NCBI GenBank assembly: GCA_949130495.1
Contig: OX422210.1
Span: 496,597,760-496,661,759, forward strand
Source: Sambucus nigra
Taxonomy: Eukaryota; Streptophyta; Magnoliopsida; Dipsacales; Adoxaceae
Direction of reading: 5' to 3'
DNA length: 64,000 bases
The notes under the pieces are model-generated. The model was not told the DNA's origin, did not search any database, and saw only the letters and a list, made by a program, of their open reading frames with translations. Positions 14,681-26,405 of this stretch are shown piece by piece. Made by a program: the position numbers and the translations under genes. Numbering within the stretch: the first letter of the stretch is position 1; the number at the start of each line of letters is the position of its first letter.

Positions 14681-15643
14681 TCACAAATATAGAAATATGT
14701 TATAGTCTAAAGGTTTAGTGAACATGTCTGCAAGTTGCAGATCAGTAGGCAGGTAATGAATTTCTAATTCCTTAGTTTCAACAAGTTCGCGTATAAAATG
14801 ATGCCTTATTTTAATATGTTTAGTTCGCGAGTGTAGAACCGGGTTTTTCGATATGTTAATGGCGCTTTGATTGTCACAATACAATTGTAATTGATATTCT
14901 TTAATCCCATAATCACTTAACATTTGTTTGATCCATAACAATTGAGCACAACAACTTCCTGCTGCTATATATTCGGACTCAGCCGTAGATAATGATGTGC
15001 AATTCTGTTTTTTGCTACTCCAACCAACTAAATTATTGCCGACATAATAACAGGCACCTGATGTACTTTTACTATCATCAGTACAACCGGCCCAATCAAC
15101 ATCAGTATACCCTATGATGGTGCTACAGGTATCCTTAGTGTACCTAAGTCCAAGATTAAGAGTGCCTTTTATGTACTTTATTATACGTTTTACACTCGAT
15201 AAATGGCTCTCTTTAGGGTTATTCCGGTAACGAGCACACAGACATACATCATACATTATGTCTGGTCGTGAGGCAGTTAGATATAGTAGGCTACCAATCA
15301 TACTACGATAGAGTGTGGAATCAACTGACTTTCCAGTTTCATCTTTACATAATTTAACAGTAGTACTCATAGGCGTTTTGGCGACTTTAGCATTATCTAA
15401 ACCAAATTTCTTAACAAGATCTAAGGCATACTTGGTTTGAGAGACAAATAATCCATCAGAATTCTGTTTCACTTGAAATCCTAAGAAAAGATGTAGCTCC
15501 TCCATAAGGGACATGTGAAGTTCCTTATGCATTATAGCAGAAAAAGATTTAACTTCAGAGTTTGAAGTTGACCCGAAAATAATGTCGTCTACATAGACTT
15601 GGGCTATAATAATGTGTTTGTCAAAATGTTTGACAAAGAGAGT
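14681..15643 (-). pseudogene. Copia pol, C-terminal part: RT active site and RNase H, cut off by a stop
   Basis: This is the continuation, in the same frame, of the pol frame that stops at 15644-15646 (TAG). Immediately downstream the frame reads through the reverse transcriptase active site AQVYVDDII (about 15583-15610). An open stretch with a Met at 15532 then gives RT thumb sequence (LFLGFQVKQ, SLLYLTASRPD) and a copia-type RNase H (GYTDVDWAGC, SLSTAESEYIAA, YCDNQSAI, HIKIRHHFIRE). The frame ends in LADMFTKPLDYNIFLYL at 14681, close to the usual copia C-terminus. A product started at the internal Met would lack YVDD and be inactive as a polymerase. Confidence 0.88.
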
Positions 15644-18556
15644 CTAGTCATTTCCTCCTCTCTTAAAACCCTTATCCAACAAAAAGTTGGAAAGACGTTC
15701 ATACCAAGCTCTAGGAGCTTGTTTTAAGCCATACAAAGCCTTTTTTAGACGAAAGACATGGTTAGGGTATTTAGGATCAATGAACCCTTTGGGTTGTTCT
15801 ACATATGTTTCTTCGGACAGAATTCCATTTAGGAAGGCAGATTTGACGTCCATTTTATAAAGTGTGAATTTTAAGTGACACGCTATGGCGAAAAGAAGTC
15901 GAACAGATTCAAGACGAGTGACAGGAGCAAATGTCTCGCTGAAATCTATCCCTTCTATTTGAGAGTAGCCTTGAGCAACTAGTCTAGCTTTGTTTCTAAG
16001 GATTACCCCATTTTCATCAGATTTGTTCTTGAAAATCCAACGTGTTCCAATAACATTTTTATTTTGAGGCCGAGGTACAAGATACCAGACATCGTGAATG
16101 ACAAATTGTAAAAGTTCTTCCTGCATAGCAGAAATCCAGTGTGTGTCATTCAATGCTTCATTAACATTTTTCGGTTCCACAAAGGAGACGAAACATGGAT
16201 AATTAGCATAATTTCTTAACTGGGATCTGGTACGAACTGGCTCATTAAGATTACCGACCACGTTGTCAATGGGATGATCTTTAGATACCCAGCCAGGTAC
16301 TTCTGGACTCTCAATAGGTAATGAGTCATCTAATTCTGGTGAATCAGTTTTGAAATCATTTTCAGATTCAACCACGATAAGTGATTCAGATATCTTATTT
16401 TCGACAATAGTGTCACTTACAATTACATTTATCGATTCCATAAGGGCCTTAGTACGCAGATTGTATATACGATAAGCACGACTGTTTGGAGAGTATCCTA
16501 AGAAGATGGCTTTATCACCACGAGTTTCGAATTTAGACAGATGTTCTCTATCTTTACAGACATAACACTGACTTCCAAAGGTTCTTAGGTATTTCAGATT
16601 AGGCTTCTTACCGTACCACAACTCATAAGGGGTTTGTTTAGAGTTTTTCCTAAGATAGACCCTATTAGTGATGTGACAGGCAGTTCTAATAGATTCTACC
16701 CAAAAGTATTTAGGTATAGATTTGGCATGCAACATGACACGTGCCATCTCTTGAAGAGTTCGGTTTTTCCTTTCAGGGCCATTCTGCTGAGGAGTTTTAG
16801 CGGCACTTAATTCATGTTTGTAACCGTTGTAGTCACAATATTCAATTATTCCTGTGTCTATGAACTCTCCCCCTCTATCACTACGAATGCGATTGACTTG
16901 TGTGTCCTTCTCATTTTCAATTCTTAGAGGAATTTTCAAAAAATTCTGAAACGTGTCAGATTTATGTTTTAAGAAGGCTACCCAAGTGAATCGTGTGAAA
17001 TCATCAACCATGACAAGGATATAACTGTGTCCACAAAGACTAATAGTTCTAGAGGGACCAATAAGGTCCATATGGATGAGATCTAAAGGTCTAGAGGTGA
17101 GAATGTCTTTAACCTTTTTATGCAAAGTCTTAACTATTTTTCCTTCCTGGCAATGACCACAGACAACACTTGAAATAGGTTTAATTTTAGGAATTCCTCT
17201 AACAATCTCTTGACTAGACAATCTTCCAAGGATATCATAACTCAAGTGACCCATACGATTATGCCAGATCTCATTGTCATCCATTCTGATAATGTTACAG
17301 GTTTCAGAACTAGTCTTGACAGTATAACAATTGTCAGGTGTTCTAAATCCTGTAATAATGCATTCACCTTTATCATTTAGAATTTTACAATTGTTCTTTG
17401 AAAAGGTGACTGTATGGTCAGAGTCACAAAATTGTGATATACTTAGGAGGTTGGCTTTAAGGCCTTTAACTAATAAAACATTTTCGAGAATAGGCATTCC
17501 TTCTTCTTTTAGGGTTCCTTTACCTATGATCTGAGATGAAACACCATCACCAAAAACTACTTTCCCACCCGCAAATCTGGTTTTGTTTAAAAGTTTGGTT
17601 TCATCTCCTGTCATATGTTTGGAACATCCTGAATCTAAATACCAACCAGATGAAGTGTGTTCAGCTTTTAAGGCAGTGATAACAATGTTACACTTTATTT
17701 GGGGTAAACGATCATCTTTTCTAACCCAAATAGCTCTAGTTTTAATTTTGCGCAAGTTTGCCCTCATTTGATAAAATTTCCGAGACACAGTTTTTTGTCG
17801 AAAAACATTTGGAGCAGCAAACTGATTGTTGTGAAAAAGTTGAACTTTTGGTTTAGGAAAGTTTCTGGGAGGCTTTCTCTTAAATGAACTCTTAGTTTTG
17901 GTATTTCTATTTCTGTAGTTAGAGTTCTTATCAGGTTGTCTTGGAAGGACATAATTGTTACGACTTTGCCTAGAATAGTTAAAGTTCTTGTAGACAGAAG
18001 TGTTGTAAACAGGGGTATTTAGACGCCTAGAATAACAACCTTCAAAGGAATGACCATAAATGTCACAGTAGGAGCAATATTGATTGCTTGAGGGATGAAT
18101 TTCCTTAGGAAAACTTATAAAGATAGGTTTGACAGCATTCTGTTCAGAAGTGTTATTCCTAGGAGGTATGGTCTTATAGGTAGAATCAGCCTTTCTGATC
18201 AAAGGACAGACGTATTTAGTCTTAAGTGCAGTCTCAGCCTTAGAATTACTAGACTCTCCAATGTCTTTCTCTTGTTGCTTTTGATCAAATTCATTTGTAA
18301 TCAAATGAAAGTCTGGACATGTTTCAATTGGTCTTTTGCCCCCAGACACAAACTTAATAGGTTCAAGTTTAGTAGTTTGTGGTTTGTTCTTAGGGCAAAA
18401 TCCAATACCGGTTCTATCATCAGAATTGGTCTTGGAGTCAACAACAAAGTCAGTAAAACAATTTGAATTGTTTTCAAACTTAGAAAACTTTTTTAAAACA
18501 GTAGCTGTCTTTGTTTTTGCTTCCTCCAATTCTAATAATGTTCCCTTGTATTTCAT
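15644..18556 (-). pseudogene. Copia pol: zinc knuckle, protease, integrase and N-terminal RT
   Basis: 970 codons on the minus strand. In order: the tail of a coiled coil; a CCHC knuckle C161-X2-C164-X4-H169-X4-C174; aspartic protease WYLDSGCSKHMTG (D308); integrase zinc-binding H432, H437, C466, C469; integrase core with D497 (HMDLIGPS), D560 (IRSDRGGEF) and E595 (QQNGPERKNRT); and the RT fingers and palm with KMDVKSAFLNG (D903) and ALYGLKQAPRAWY. The glutamate box reads NGPERK where copia integrases usually have one more residue between G and E, suggesting an in-frame 3-bp loss. The frame stops with TAG at 15644-15646, about a dozen codons before YVDD. The Met at 18556 is simply the first after a frameshift, so the start is not real. 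Confidence 0.92.
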
Positions 18557-18733
18557 TTCAGGGTTTCATTAATTTTGGTCAAGTCTTTTAATTTTTGATC
18601 AAAAGTTTCAATTTCAGATTGATGAGTCAGACACTGGTTAGTGTACTCTTCAGCATTCAACTTCACTATAAGACTTAGATCATCTAATTTCTTAGTCAGG
18701 TCTCTAACAGTGTTCTCCAATTTAGTGCCTTTT
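18557..18733 (-). pseudogene. Gag-pol junction, coiled-coil stretch displaced by two frameshifts
   Basis: Between the gag frame, which ends at 18696, and the pol frame, which opens at 18556, a third reading is open. It has heptad-rich sequence (KLENTVRDLTKKLDDLSL and later EIETFDQKLKDLTKINETL). It fits between the gag and pol parts as one helical stretch. Reading must shift once near 18720-18735, beside an A-rich run, and again near 18560. Two separate small indels are the simplest explanation. Programmed frameshifting is possible but two events so close together make it unlikely. Confidence 0.7.
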
Positions 18734-20153
18734 TAAGAGTTTTAGCATACAAAGTATGGATATCAGGGAGGTCATCTGTGTCTGAGTCGCTAAGTGAAGT
18801 GTGTGTAGTGACTCCTAACGATTCAGTTTTAGTACTCACGCACCCATTTGCATCGTCATTCTCGAGATCACTTTGACTCACACACACGGAACTAGAACTA
18901 GCAACATTTTCAGACAATAAAGCATCTAGGCCAATCAAAGGAGTATTCACACAAGCAAGAGTAGGAGCATCATTATCACACACAGGCATATCATCATTGT
19001 AAATGATCTTAGCATAAAAGGACATGCAAGGGTCAAGTACATTAGATGACTCAAGTTCCTCTTCATCAGAGTCACTTGAATCATTCCAAGTTTTACAGAC
19101 ATTGGCTCTACTATGTGTGTTGTCTTTATTCAGATTAACTCTGCAGTCGTGAGCCATGTGACCTAGTTTCCCACATCTAAAACATTCAATCTTTTTAAGG
19201 TCTCTAGTGGGTTTGGAATTGTTGTCTTTAGGATGTTTGTCAAGACCTCTCTCATGAGGTTTGGGATTAGACAGAGTAGGATAATTAGGCTTCCCTTGTT
19301 TAGTTGCCTGTTTGTTTCGAAATTTGACAATTTTCTTAAATTGTTTAGACATTAAGGCAATCTGATTATCTAGTTTGTCTATATCACACTCCTCATCAGA
19401 GTCAGAGCTGGTCAAATTGGACTCAAGTTTGGGTATCTTAGAGGCAAAACTCAAGTTAGAGTTGGGCTGTTTTCTTTGAGAATGATTTAATTGTTTCTTA
19501 AAGTCTAATTCCATTTGCACAGTCCTAAGTTTGCTACTGAGTAACTCAGGGGTAAGGTTTTGATCATTCATTTCCTCAATAGCATACCTCTTACTGTCAA
19601 ACTTTTGTGGTAATGACCTTAGAATTTTAGAGACAATTTCATTCCTATCATAAGTTATACCATTAGCATGCAACTTAGTAACTATATCAGTTAAGTTCAT
19701 GTAAAAATCATCAAAAGACTCAGAATCAGTCATGATCAAAGAGTTGTACTGCTGGATAAGCATTTGAGTTTTAGCAGCTTTAACTCTTGAGTCTCCTTCA
19801 TGGGCAGTGATTAATGTGTCCCAAGCTTCCTTAGAAGTGGCATAAGATGAGATTCGTTTGAACTCATACTCATTAATAGACATAAAAATGGCATTCTTAC
19901 CTTTATTGTTATTTCGAGAAATGGTTTTCTCTTATTGGGTAAATTCACTTAAGATTTTCTTTACCCTTTCATCACTTCCTTCAGTAACTCGTTTAGTAGG
20001 ATAAGTTTATCCATTTTCGATAATGTCCCAAACATCATCTCCTAAAGTCCCTTGGATGAAGGCAACCATTCTTACTTTCCAGTAAGCAAAGTTGTTTCCA
20101 TCAAAGAGTGGAGGTCTGGAAAGATTACCAAACCTTTCATTCTTCTCGTCCAT
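18696..20153 (-). pseudogene. Copia gag with two in-frame stops near the N-terminus
   Basis: The likely start is the ATG at 20151-20153, 63 bases inside the primer site; it is followed by RPPLFDGNNFAYWKVRM, typical of the copia gag N-terminus. TAA codons at 20007-20009 and 19932-19934 interrupt it. From the Met at 19883 there are 395 open codons: a UBN2-type capsid region (about 1-130, including FDDFYMNLTDIVTKL), a charged linker, a knuckle CFRCGKLGHMAHDC (C234, C237, H242, C247), then an acidic, Ser-rich tail. Gag packages the element RNA in virus-like particles. The knuckle is intact but the capsid N-terminus cannot be translated from the natural start. Confidence 0.9.
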
Positions 20154-20215
20154 AGTTAGAGTTTTCAGAAAACGATTTCAGAAACACAAGATCTTTTGAA
20201 ATAAAAGTTAACAGG

Positions 20216-20227
20216 GCTCTGATACCA
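20216..20227 (-). other. Primer binding site of the copia element
   Basis: TGGTATCAGAGC on the minus strand, two bases inside the 5' LTR end. This matches the 3' end complement of plant initiator methionine tRNA, the usual primer of copia elements. Confidence 0.92.
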
Positions 20228-20229
20228 AT

Positions 20230-22224
20230 TGAAAAACGTCGCGAATGCCGTTTAACACAAGGTTAAACTATATAATCAACTCCGAATGTTTGTTGGAGAA
20301 ACCCTTTTCTTTTGAAAATAAAAATTATAAACAAGATGTGTTTACAAAGAAACTTATGTACGAGAGTAATTAAGATTGTGTAATCAGTTTTTAAAACTAA
20401 GGCAGTTTCAAAAAAATTCAGCACACTTATAGAATGAGATGAGTAGATTAAGATAATCAACACAATGATTTTAACGTGGTAAAACCTCTCCCAACAGAGG
20501 AAACATCCACGGTGACTTCTAAGTCACAAAAGCAAAAATCCACTAATAACAAAAATCAGTTACAAACAATACAACATGCAAGCACACAAATCAACCTATT
20601 CTAAGTTTAGGAATATACCCCCTTGGTGTCCTTCTAACTTCTCATAGATCTGATTTGTTGATGATGTTCTTCCAGTTTGCTAACTTCCTTTTCTTTAGCT
20701 TCTTTACGTCGACTCAATGATCTCGGATCTTAAACACAACACTTCCAGTGTAGTAGTGTGTTAAGTGTTTGTGTAGTGATTCCTATTCACATGCATGAAC
20801 TCACACACACTTAGATTTACAAACAGTCCTAGTAAATTACATATAAAGTCTATATGCAGTGATTTTAGTTTATTTCTTTCTCACAGAACTCGAACCCTTT
20901 TTGACCTTTAAATATAACCCAGATTCCACGGAGATCTTGCTTCAGAAAGCGGTCAAGACCTTAATCAATCTCTTTTGAAAATATTTATGAGATTGAAAAC
21001 CCTCCAAGTGCGAATCCAACTAGGTCAGAGTTAAGTTTTGAAAAAACAGAAACTATAAAACATTTTAAAACCAAATCAGAAATGATTTTCTTAAACCAAG
21101 TAGAAAATATGCAGATCTAGTGAAAAATGTAACATGCAGAGTATAGATCTAACGTTTCTATGGAAAAAGAAACAAGATCTTCACTCTAAAGTTTAAGTTG
21201 TGAACAAGATCAAAAGATCACGAGGTTACAGCAACGATATGAACAAACCACTCTCTCTCTCAAACACTCAGGTTGTGTTTGGGGTTGAATGTATACGAAG
21301 GTTTGTTTCAGAGTTGAAGTGTTTAAGGGTTAGGGCTTGGTCTTGGGCTAACTGTTTCCCTTTCTCTCTCTTCTCTCTATTATTTTCTCTCTTCTCTCAC
21401 TTCTCTCTTCTCTCTCTTATTTTTTTCTCTCAGAAAGATGAATGCCTAAAAGTCTTCTAAGGCTGAGAAGAGGAGGGTATATATAGGGCTGAGGGAAGGT
21501 TCTGGACGTTCGAGGGTAATCAAGGGCTGTGATCAAGTCTTGAAAGGTTTGACTTGATCCAAAGGTTATAAGACAACGGTGGATTAAAAAAATTCTGATT
21601 GGTTCATATGGATAGCACCGGGATTAACCAAGAACACATGCAGACCCTTGATAAGGAATGATCCAACGTTCATCAAACATCCATCCAGCCCTCTCACATA
21701 ACAAACACAAATACATTCACCCGGAGGATGACAAGTGTTGGCCTGTGAGTGGCTCTCACACGCGCATCAAAATAATTACAAAACATCACCCTGAAGTCTC
21801 TAGCGCATTGAGTTCCTACCCAACCAAACATTTTAATGAAAACATAAGTTTCCAAAATAGAATATTAACCCCACAAATTATATTATCCCATTTTATTAGT
21901 AAAAACCTTTATTAAAAAAATGTTTAAAAAAGGTTTTAAAAGGTTTAAAAAAATATTTAAAAATTCCCAAAAATTATTAAAGCTCCAATTCAAGGGGAAT
22001 TAAACACACACTTAATTTTAAGCAATATGAACACATGTATGCACTTCTAATTGTGTGTAGTGTGATTCATTTTATACCATCATGGATCATTGAAGAGGAT
22101 TGGAGAGATAAGTTCTGAGGCTTTTTGGTTTCTAGGATGGACTACCAATTTTGTCAATATTTCCAAATTAGTTGAGCACTTATACAATGTAGACTTAAGC
22201 AAGTCAAAGGTATAAGGTGCTTCA
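20230..22224 (-). repeat. 5' LTR of the copia element
   Basis: It spans 1,995 bp, starts TGAAGCACC at 22224 and ends TTTTTCA at 20230 on the minus strand. TATATATA at 21478-21485 is the probable core promoter. It matches the 3' LTR along its whole length with scattered, mostly transition differences. Confidence 0.95.
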
Positions 22225-25200
22225 GGTGAAAACTCAAAACAGCCCGCGAACATGCCCGTTAGTGGCACCAATGCCTCACATAAGACCAATGTAACTCATA
22301 GGCGATGACCGTGCGATCACGGGACTCCCGATTCGAGAATACTACAATAATTTGCATATTTTTGGACATAGGCATAAAATCATGGGATTAGTGGGTGAAA
22401 ACCAGAAAACAACCCCCGAATGGCTCCTTGAGTGGCACCAACACCTCGCACGGGACCAATGTAACTCATAGGTGCTGATCGAGCGATCATGGGACTCCCG
22501 ATTTGAGAATACAATGATAAATTGCATATTTTAAAACATATTCTAAAATACATGGCGTTAGTGGGTGAAAACCCAAAATAACCCCCAAACGGCTTCGTGA
22601 GTGGCACTAACACCTCGCACGGGACCAGTGTAACTCGTAGGAACTAGTCGCGTGATCACGGGACTCCCGGTTTGATAATACAATGATAATTTTCATATTT
22701 CTAGACTTAGGCATAAAACATGGTGTTAGTGGGTGAAAACCCGAAACAGCCCCAGAACGGCGCCGTGAGTGGGACCAACACCTTGCACGGGACCAATCTA
22801 ACTCGTACGAACTGACCGTACGATCAAGGGACTCATAGTTTGAGAATATGATGATAATTTTCTTATTTCTAGGCTTAGGCATGAAACATGGCGTTAGTCG
22901 ATGAAAACCTAAAACATCACCCGAACGGCTCATGAGTGATACCAACACCTCGCATGAGACCAATGTAACTCGTAGGAACTGACTGCGTAATCATGGGACT
23001 CTCGATTTGAGAAAACGATGATAATTTATATATTTTTAGACTTAGGTATAAAAACATAGCATTAGCGGGTCAAAACCTGAAATAGCCCCCGAACAGCCCC
23101 GTGAGTGGCACTAACACCACGCACGGGACTAGTGTAACTCGTAGGAACTGACCGCATGATCATGTGACTCCCGCATTGAGAAAATGAAGATAATCTGCAT
23201 ATTTTGACAGTTAGGCATAAAAACATGGCGTTAGCGGGTGAAAACCCAAAACATCCCCGAAACGACCCCGCGACTGGCACCAACACCTCGCACAGGACCA
23301 ATGTAGCTCGTTGGAACCGACCGCGCGATCATGGGACTCCTGGTTTGAGAATAATATTTTTTTTGCATATTTCTAGACTTAGTCTCAAATACATGGCGTT
23401 AGTGGGTAAAAACCCAAAATAGCCCCCGAACGGCTTCGTAAGTGGCACCAACACTTTGCACGGGACCAATCTAACTCGTAAGAACTGACCGCGTGATCAC
23501 GGGAATCCTTTTTTGAGAATTTAATGATAATTTGCATATTTCTATACTTAGGCATAAAAACATGGCGTTACTGGGTGAAAACCCGAAATAGCCCCCGAAC
23601 GGCTCCGTGAGTGGCACCAACACCTCTCACGGGACCAATGTAACACGTAGGAACATCTCGCGCGATCACGGGACTCCCGATTTTAGAAAATGATGATAAT
23701 TTGTACATTTCTAGACTTAGGCATAAAAACATGGCGTTAGCGAGTGAAAACCCAAAATATCCCCCGAACGGCCCCGTGAGAGGCACCAACACCTCGCGTG
23801 GGACCAATGTAAATTGGAGGAACTGACCGCGTGATCACGGGAATCCCGATTTGAGAATACAATGATAATTTTCATATATCTAGACTTGGGCTTAAATACA
23901 TGGCATTAATGGGTGAAAACCCAAAATAGCCCCCGAATGGTTCCGTGTGTGGCACCAACACCTCGCACGGGACCAATGTAAGTTGTTAGAACTGACCGCG
24001 TGATCACGGGTCTCCCAGTTTGACAAATTGACGATAATTTGCATATTTCTAGACTTAGGCATAAAAACATGGTGTTAGCGGGTGAGAACCCAAAAAAACC
24101 CCGTGAGTGGCAGCAACACCTTGCAGGGGACCACTGTAACTCGTAGGAACTAACCGCGCAATCACAGGACTCTCGGTTTGTGAAAATAATGATAATTTTC
24201 ATATTTCTATACTTAGGCATAAAAACATTGGGTTAGTGGGTGAAAACTCGAAACATCCCACGAACGACCCCATGAGTGGTACTAACACCTCGCACAGGAC
24301 CAATGTAACTCGTAGGAACTGACCACGCGATTACGGGACTCTCGATTTGAGAACACAATGATAATTTGCATATTTCTAGATTTAGGCATAAAAACATGGT
24401 GATAGTGGGTGAAAACCCGAAATAGCCCCCGAACGGCTCAATGAGTGGAACCAAATCTCACACGGGACGAATGTAACTCGTAAGAACTGAATGCACGTTC
24501 ACGGGTCTTTCTATTTCATAAATTGATGATAATTTACATATTTCTAGACTTAGGCATAAAAAACATGGCATTAGAGGGTGAAAACCCAAAATAGCCCCCC
24601 AAACGGCCCCGTGAGTGGCACCAACACCTCGCACAGGACCAATATAACTCGTAGGAGATGATTGCACAATTACGAGCTTCCCGGTTTGAGAATATAAAGA
24701 TAATTTTAGTATTTCTTGACTTAGGCTTAAATACATGGCGTTAATGGGTGAAAACCCAAAACATCCCCCAAACGGTTCCGTGTGTGGCACCAACACCTCG
24801 GACGGGACCAATGTAAATTGTTAGAACTGACCGCGTAATCACGGGTCTCCCAGTTTGATAAAACGACGATAATTTGCATATTTCTAGACTTAGGCATAAA
24901 AACATGGTATTAGCGGGTGAGAACCCAAAACAGCCCCGTGAGTGGTAGCAACACCATGCGCGGGACCAATATAACTCGTAGGAATAGACCAAGCGATCAC
25001 GGGACTCTGAAGTTATGAAAATGATGATGATTTTCATATTTCTAGACTTAGGCATAAAAACATTGGGTTAGTGGGTGAAAACTCAAAAAAACCCCCGAAC
25101 GACCACGTGAGTGGCACCAACACCTGGCACGGGACCAATCTAACTCATAGGAACTGACCGCTCGATCACGCGTCTCCCGGTTTGAGAATATAAAGATAAT

Positions 25201-25326
25201 TTGCATATTTCTAGACTTAAGCTTAAAAAGATGGCGTTAGTGGGTGAAAACACGAAACAATCCCCGAACGGCTCTGTGAGTGGCACCACACCTCGGATGG
25301 GACCAACGTAACTCGTAGAAACTGAC
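22225..25326 (+). repeat. 169-bp satellite array, block B
   Basis: About 18 monomers in the same orientation as block A. It begins with the right copy of the GGTGA target duplication (22225-22229) and completes the monomer interrupted at 12346. The part 22230 to about 23600 matches 41009 to about 42430 (shared variants: a T-run GAATAATATTTTTTTTGC near 23350 and 42255, and GTCTCAAATACATGG near 23382 and 42290). From 23728 it matches 7988-9583. No gene seen. Confidence 0.96.
25322..25326. other. Target site duplication CTGAC, left copy (Tat-type gypsy)
   Basis: CTGAC precedes the left LTR and is repeated at 38231-38235 after the right LTR. Removing the element rejoins a normal satellite monomer (GTAGAAACTGAC continuing into CGCGCGCTCATG). 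Confidence 0.9.
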
Positions 25327-26222
25327 TGATATACCCGTTTATACCCTCAGCCTGGATGAGGATTATCTCCAAAACGGACGACCCTACGAGGGGCCGACCC
25401 TTCACCAAGCTCCAGCTGGCCTCCATCAGGCCCAGACGACCCTACGAGGGGACGAACCTCCACCAGGCTCCAGACGACACTACGAGGGTACGACCCTTCC
25501 ACCAGGCCCAGACGGATGGATGAGGGGCCGACTCTCTACCAGGCTCCAGACGACGCTACGAGGGTACGACCCTTCCACCAGACTCCGGACGACCCTACGA
25601 GGGTACGACAGTACGAGGCCAGAATCAAACCAGACTCACTACCGGAAGGAACTTTGCCCTCGGCCTCGTCTCATAGGCCGAGGGTGACATCATCGCAGCG
25701 CGTGGTTTGGGATACGCGTGGAACAGTGCGCGTGAGGCTCACATGGCACGTGGCAGACTGTTATAACCAAATCACACCCTCACATGAGGGAATATTATGT
25801 CATCATTGGGCATCTACAGGTGTCAACAGGGGGTTGGCTGGATCATCATTCACATGCACCATGCATACTTGGGGGGTACACTACACCCCCCAAGACCTAT
25901 ATATACTTGTCACCTGCAACCCTACAGGGGATCGATCCATGAACAGTAGCCCTAGCTAAAACTCTGCTTGTACACACACAGTGGAGAGAGAGAGAGGGTT
26001 GTGCATTGTATCCAAGGCCATTAGCGCCCATACTTAGTGGATCACGCACTCACAGTGGATGTAGGCCAATTTGGCTGAACCACTATACATCATTGTCTTA
26101 TTTCCTCTTATACTCATCCCCTTCTACATACTTATACACTTATACATCTTTATGGCTGCCATGGCTGTTACTGTTTGAGCTCACTATCACTTATCCGGTG
26201 GTGCTAAATCTTAGCATCATTA
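25327..26222 (+). repeat. 5' LTR of the Tat-type element
   Basis: 896 bp starting TGATATACCCG. The end is set by the right copy, where AGCATCATCA is followed by the target duplication; here the last bases are TTA in place of TCA. A TATA box lies at 25899-25906. The first 300 bp contain short diverged tandem units of about 41 bp around CGAC-CTACGAGGGTACGACCC (about 25433, 25474, 25548, 25589). The 147- and 89-codon open frames in it are present in both LTRs and have no recognisable product. Confidence 0.93.
25899..25906 (+). promoter_or_regulatory. TATA box of the Tat-type 5' LTR
   Basis: TATATATA within GACCTATATATACTTG, about 320 bp before the LTR end; the same site is at 37907-37914 in the right LTR. 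Transcription would begin about 30 bp downstream. Confidence 0.6.
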
Positions 26223-26405
26223 GTTTGGCGCCGTCTGTGGGAACGAGAAGACATCTCTTCCTTTATACATCTTGACCTCACTGGGCGCTCTGGTGGTGAA
26301 CCAACACTCCCCCTGAGAGGAGGTGTTTCACCATTGAAAGAGACCCACTAAGGTTCCCAAGCTAACCAGTATTTTCTTCAGTTCAGCTTTTCATAGCTCA
26401 AGCAC
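26223..26405 (+). other. Primer binding site and 5' leader of the Tat-type element
   Basis: Directly after the LTR, TTTGGCGCCGTCTGTGGGAA (26224-26243) is a TGGCGCC-type primer site as seen in Tat elements; I do not assign the tRNA. The remaining leader of about 160 bp up to the gag ATG holds no gene. Confidence 0.75.

Larger units (their letters stand above)
12347..22224 (-). mobile_element. Ty1/copia LTR retrotransposon, Sirevirus-like, coding region broken
   Basis: A complete 9,878-bp element on the minus strand: 5' LTR 20230-22224, Met-type primer site 20216-20227, gag 20153-18696, protease-integrase-RT-RNase H 18556-14681, polypurine tract next to the 3' LTR 12347-14331. The integrase-before-RT order defines copia. 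LTRs of about 2 kb, a long coiled-coil stretch between gag and protease, a second CCHC knuckle and an additional purine tract upstream of the 3' LTR recall the Sirevirus (SIRE/Maximus) lineage; that lineage call is an inference. LTRs look about 97-98% identical by eye, so the insertion is fairly recent but the coding region has already taken stops and frameshifts. Confidence 0.93.

Noticed and set aside
23305..23325. CTCGTTGGAACCGACCG resembling a CENP-B box
   Set aside because: The core TCGTTGGAA matches, but the essential first T and the final GGG do not, most monomers have CTCGTAGGAACTG instead, and plants lack a proven CENP-B box system.
22080..25055. Open frames in satellite block B, one crossing from the copia LTR into satellite
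   Set aside because: Same satellite effect; the LTR-satellite frame is a chance join at the insertion point.
25516..26275. 147- and 89-codon open frames in the Tat-type LTR, repeated at 37524-38262
   Set aside because: They lie across the U3 subrepeats and the TATA box and have no recognisable domain; identity between copies only reflects LTR identity.
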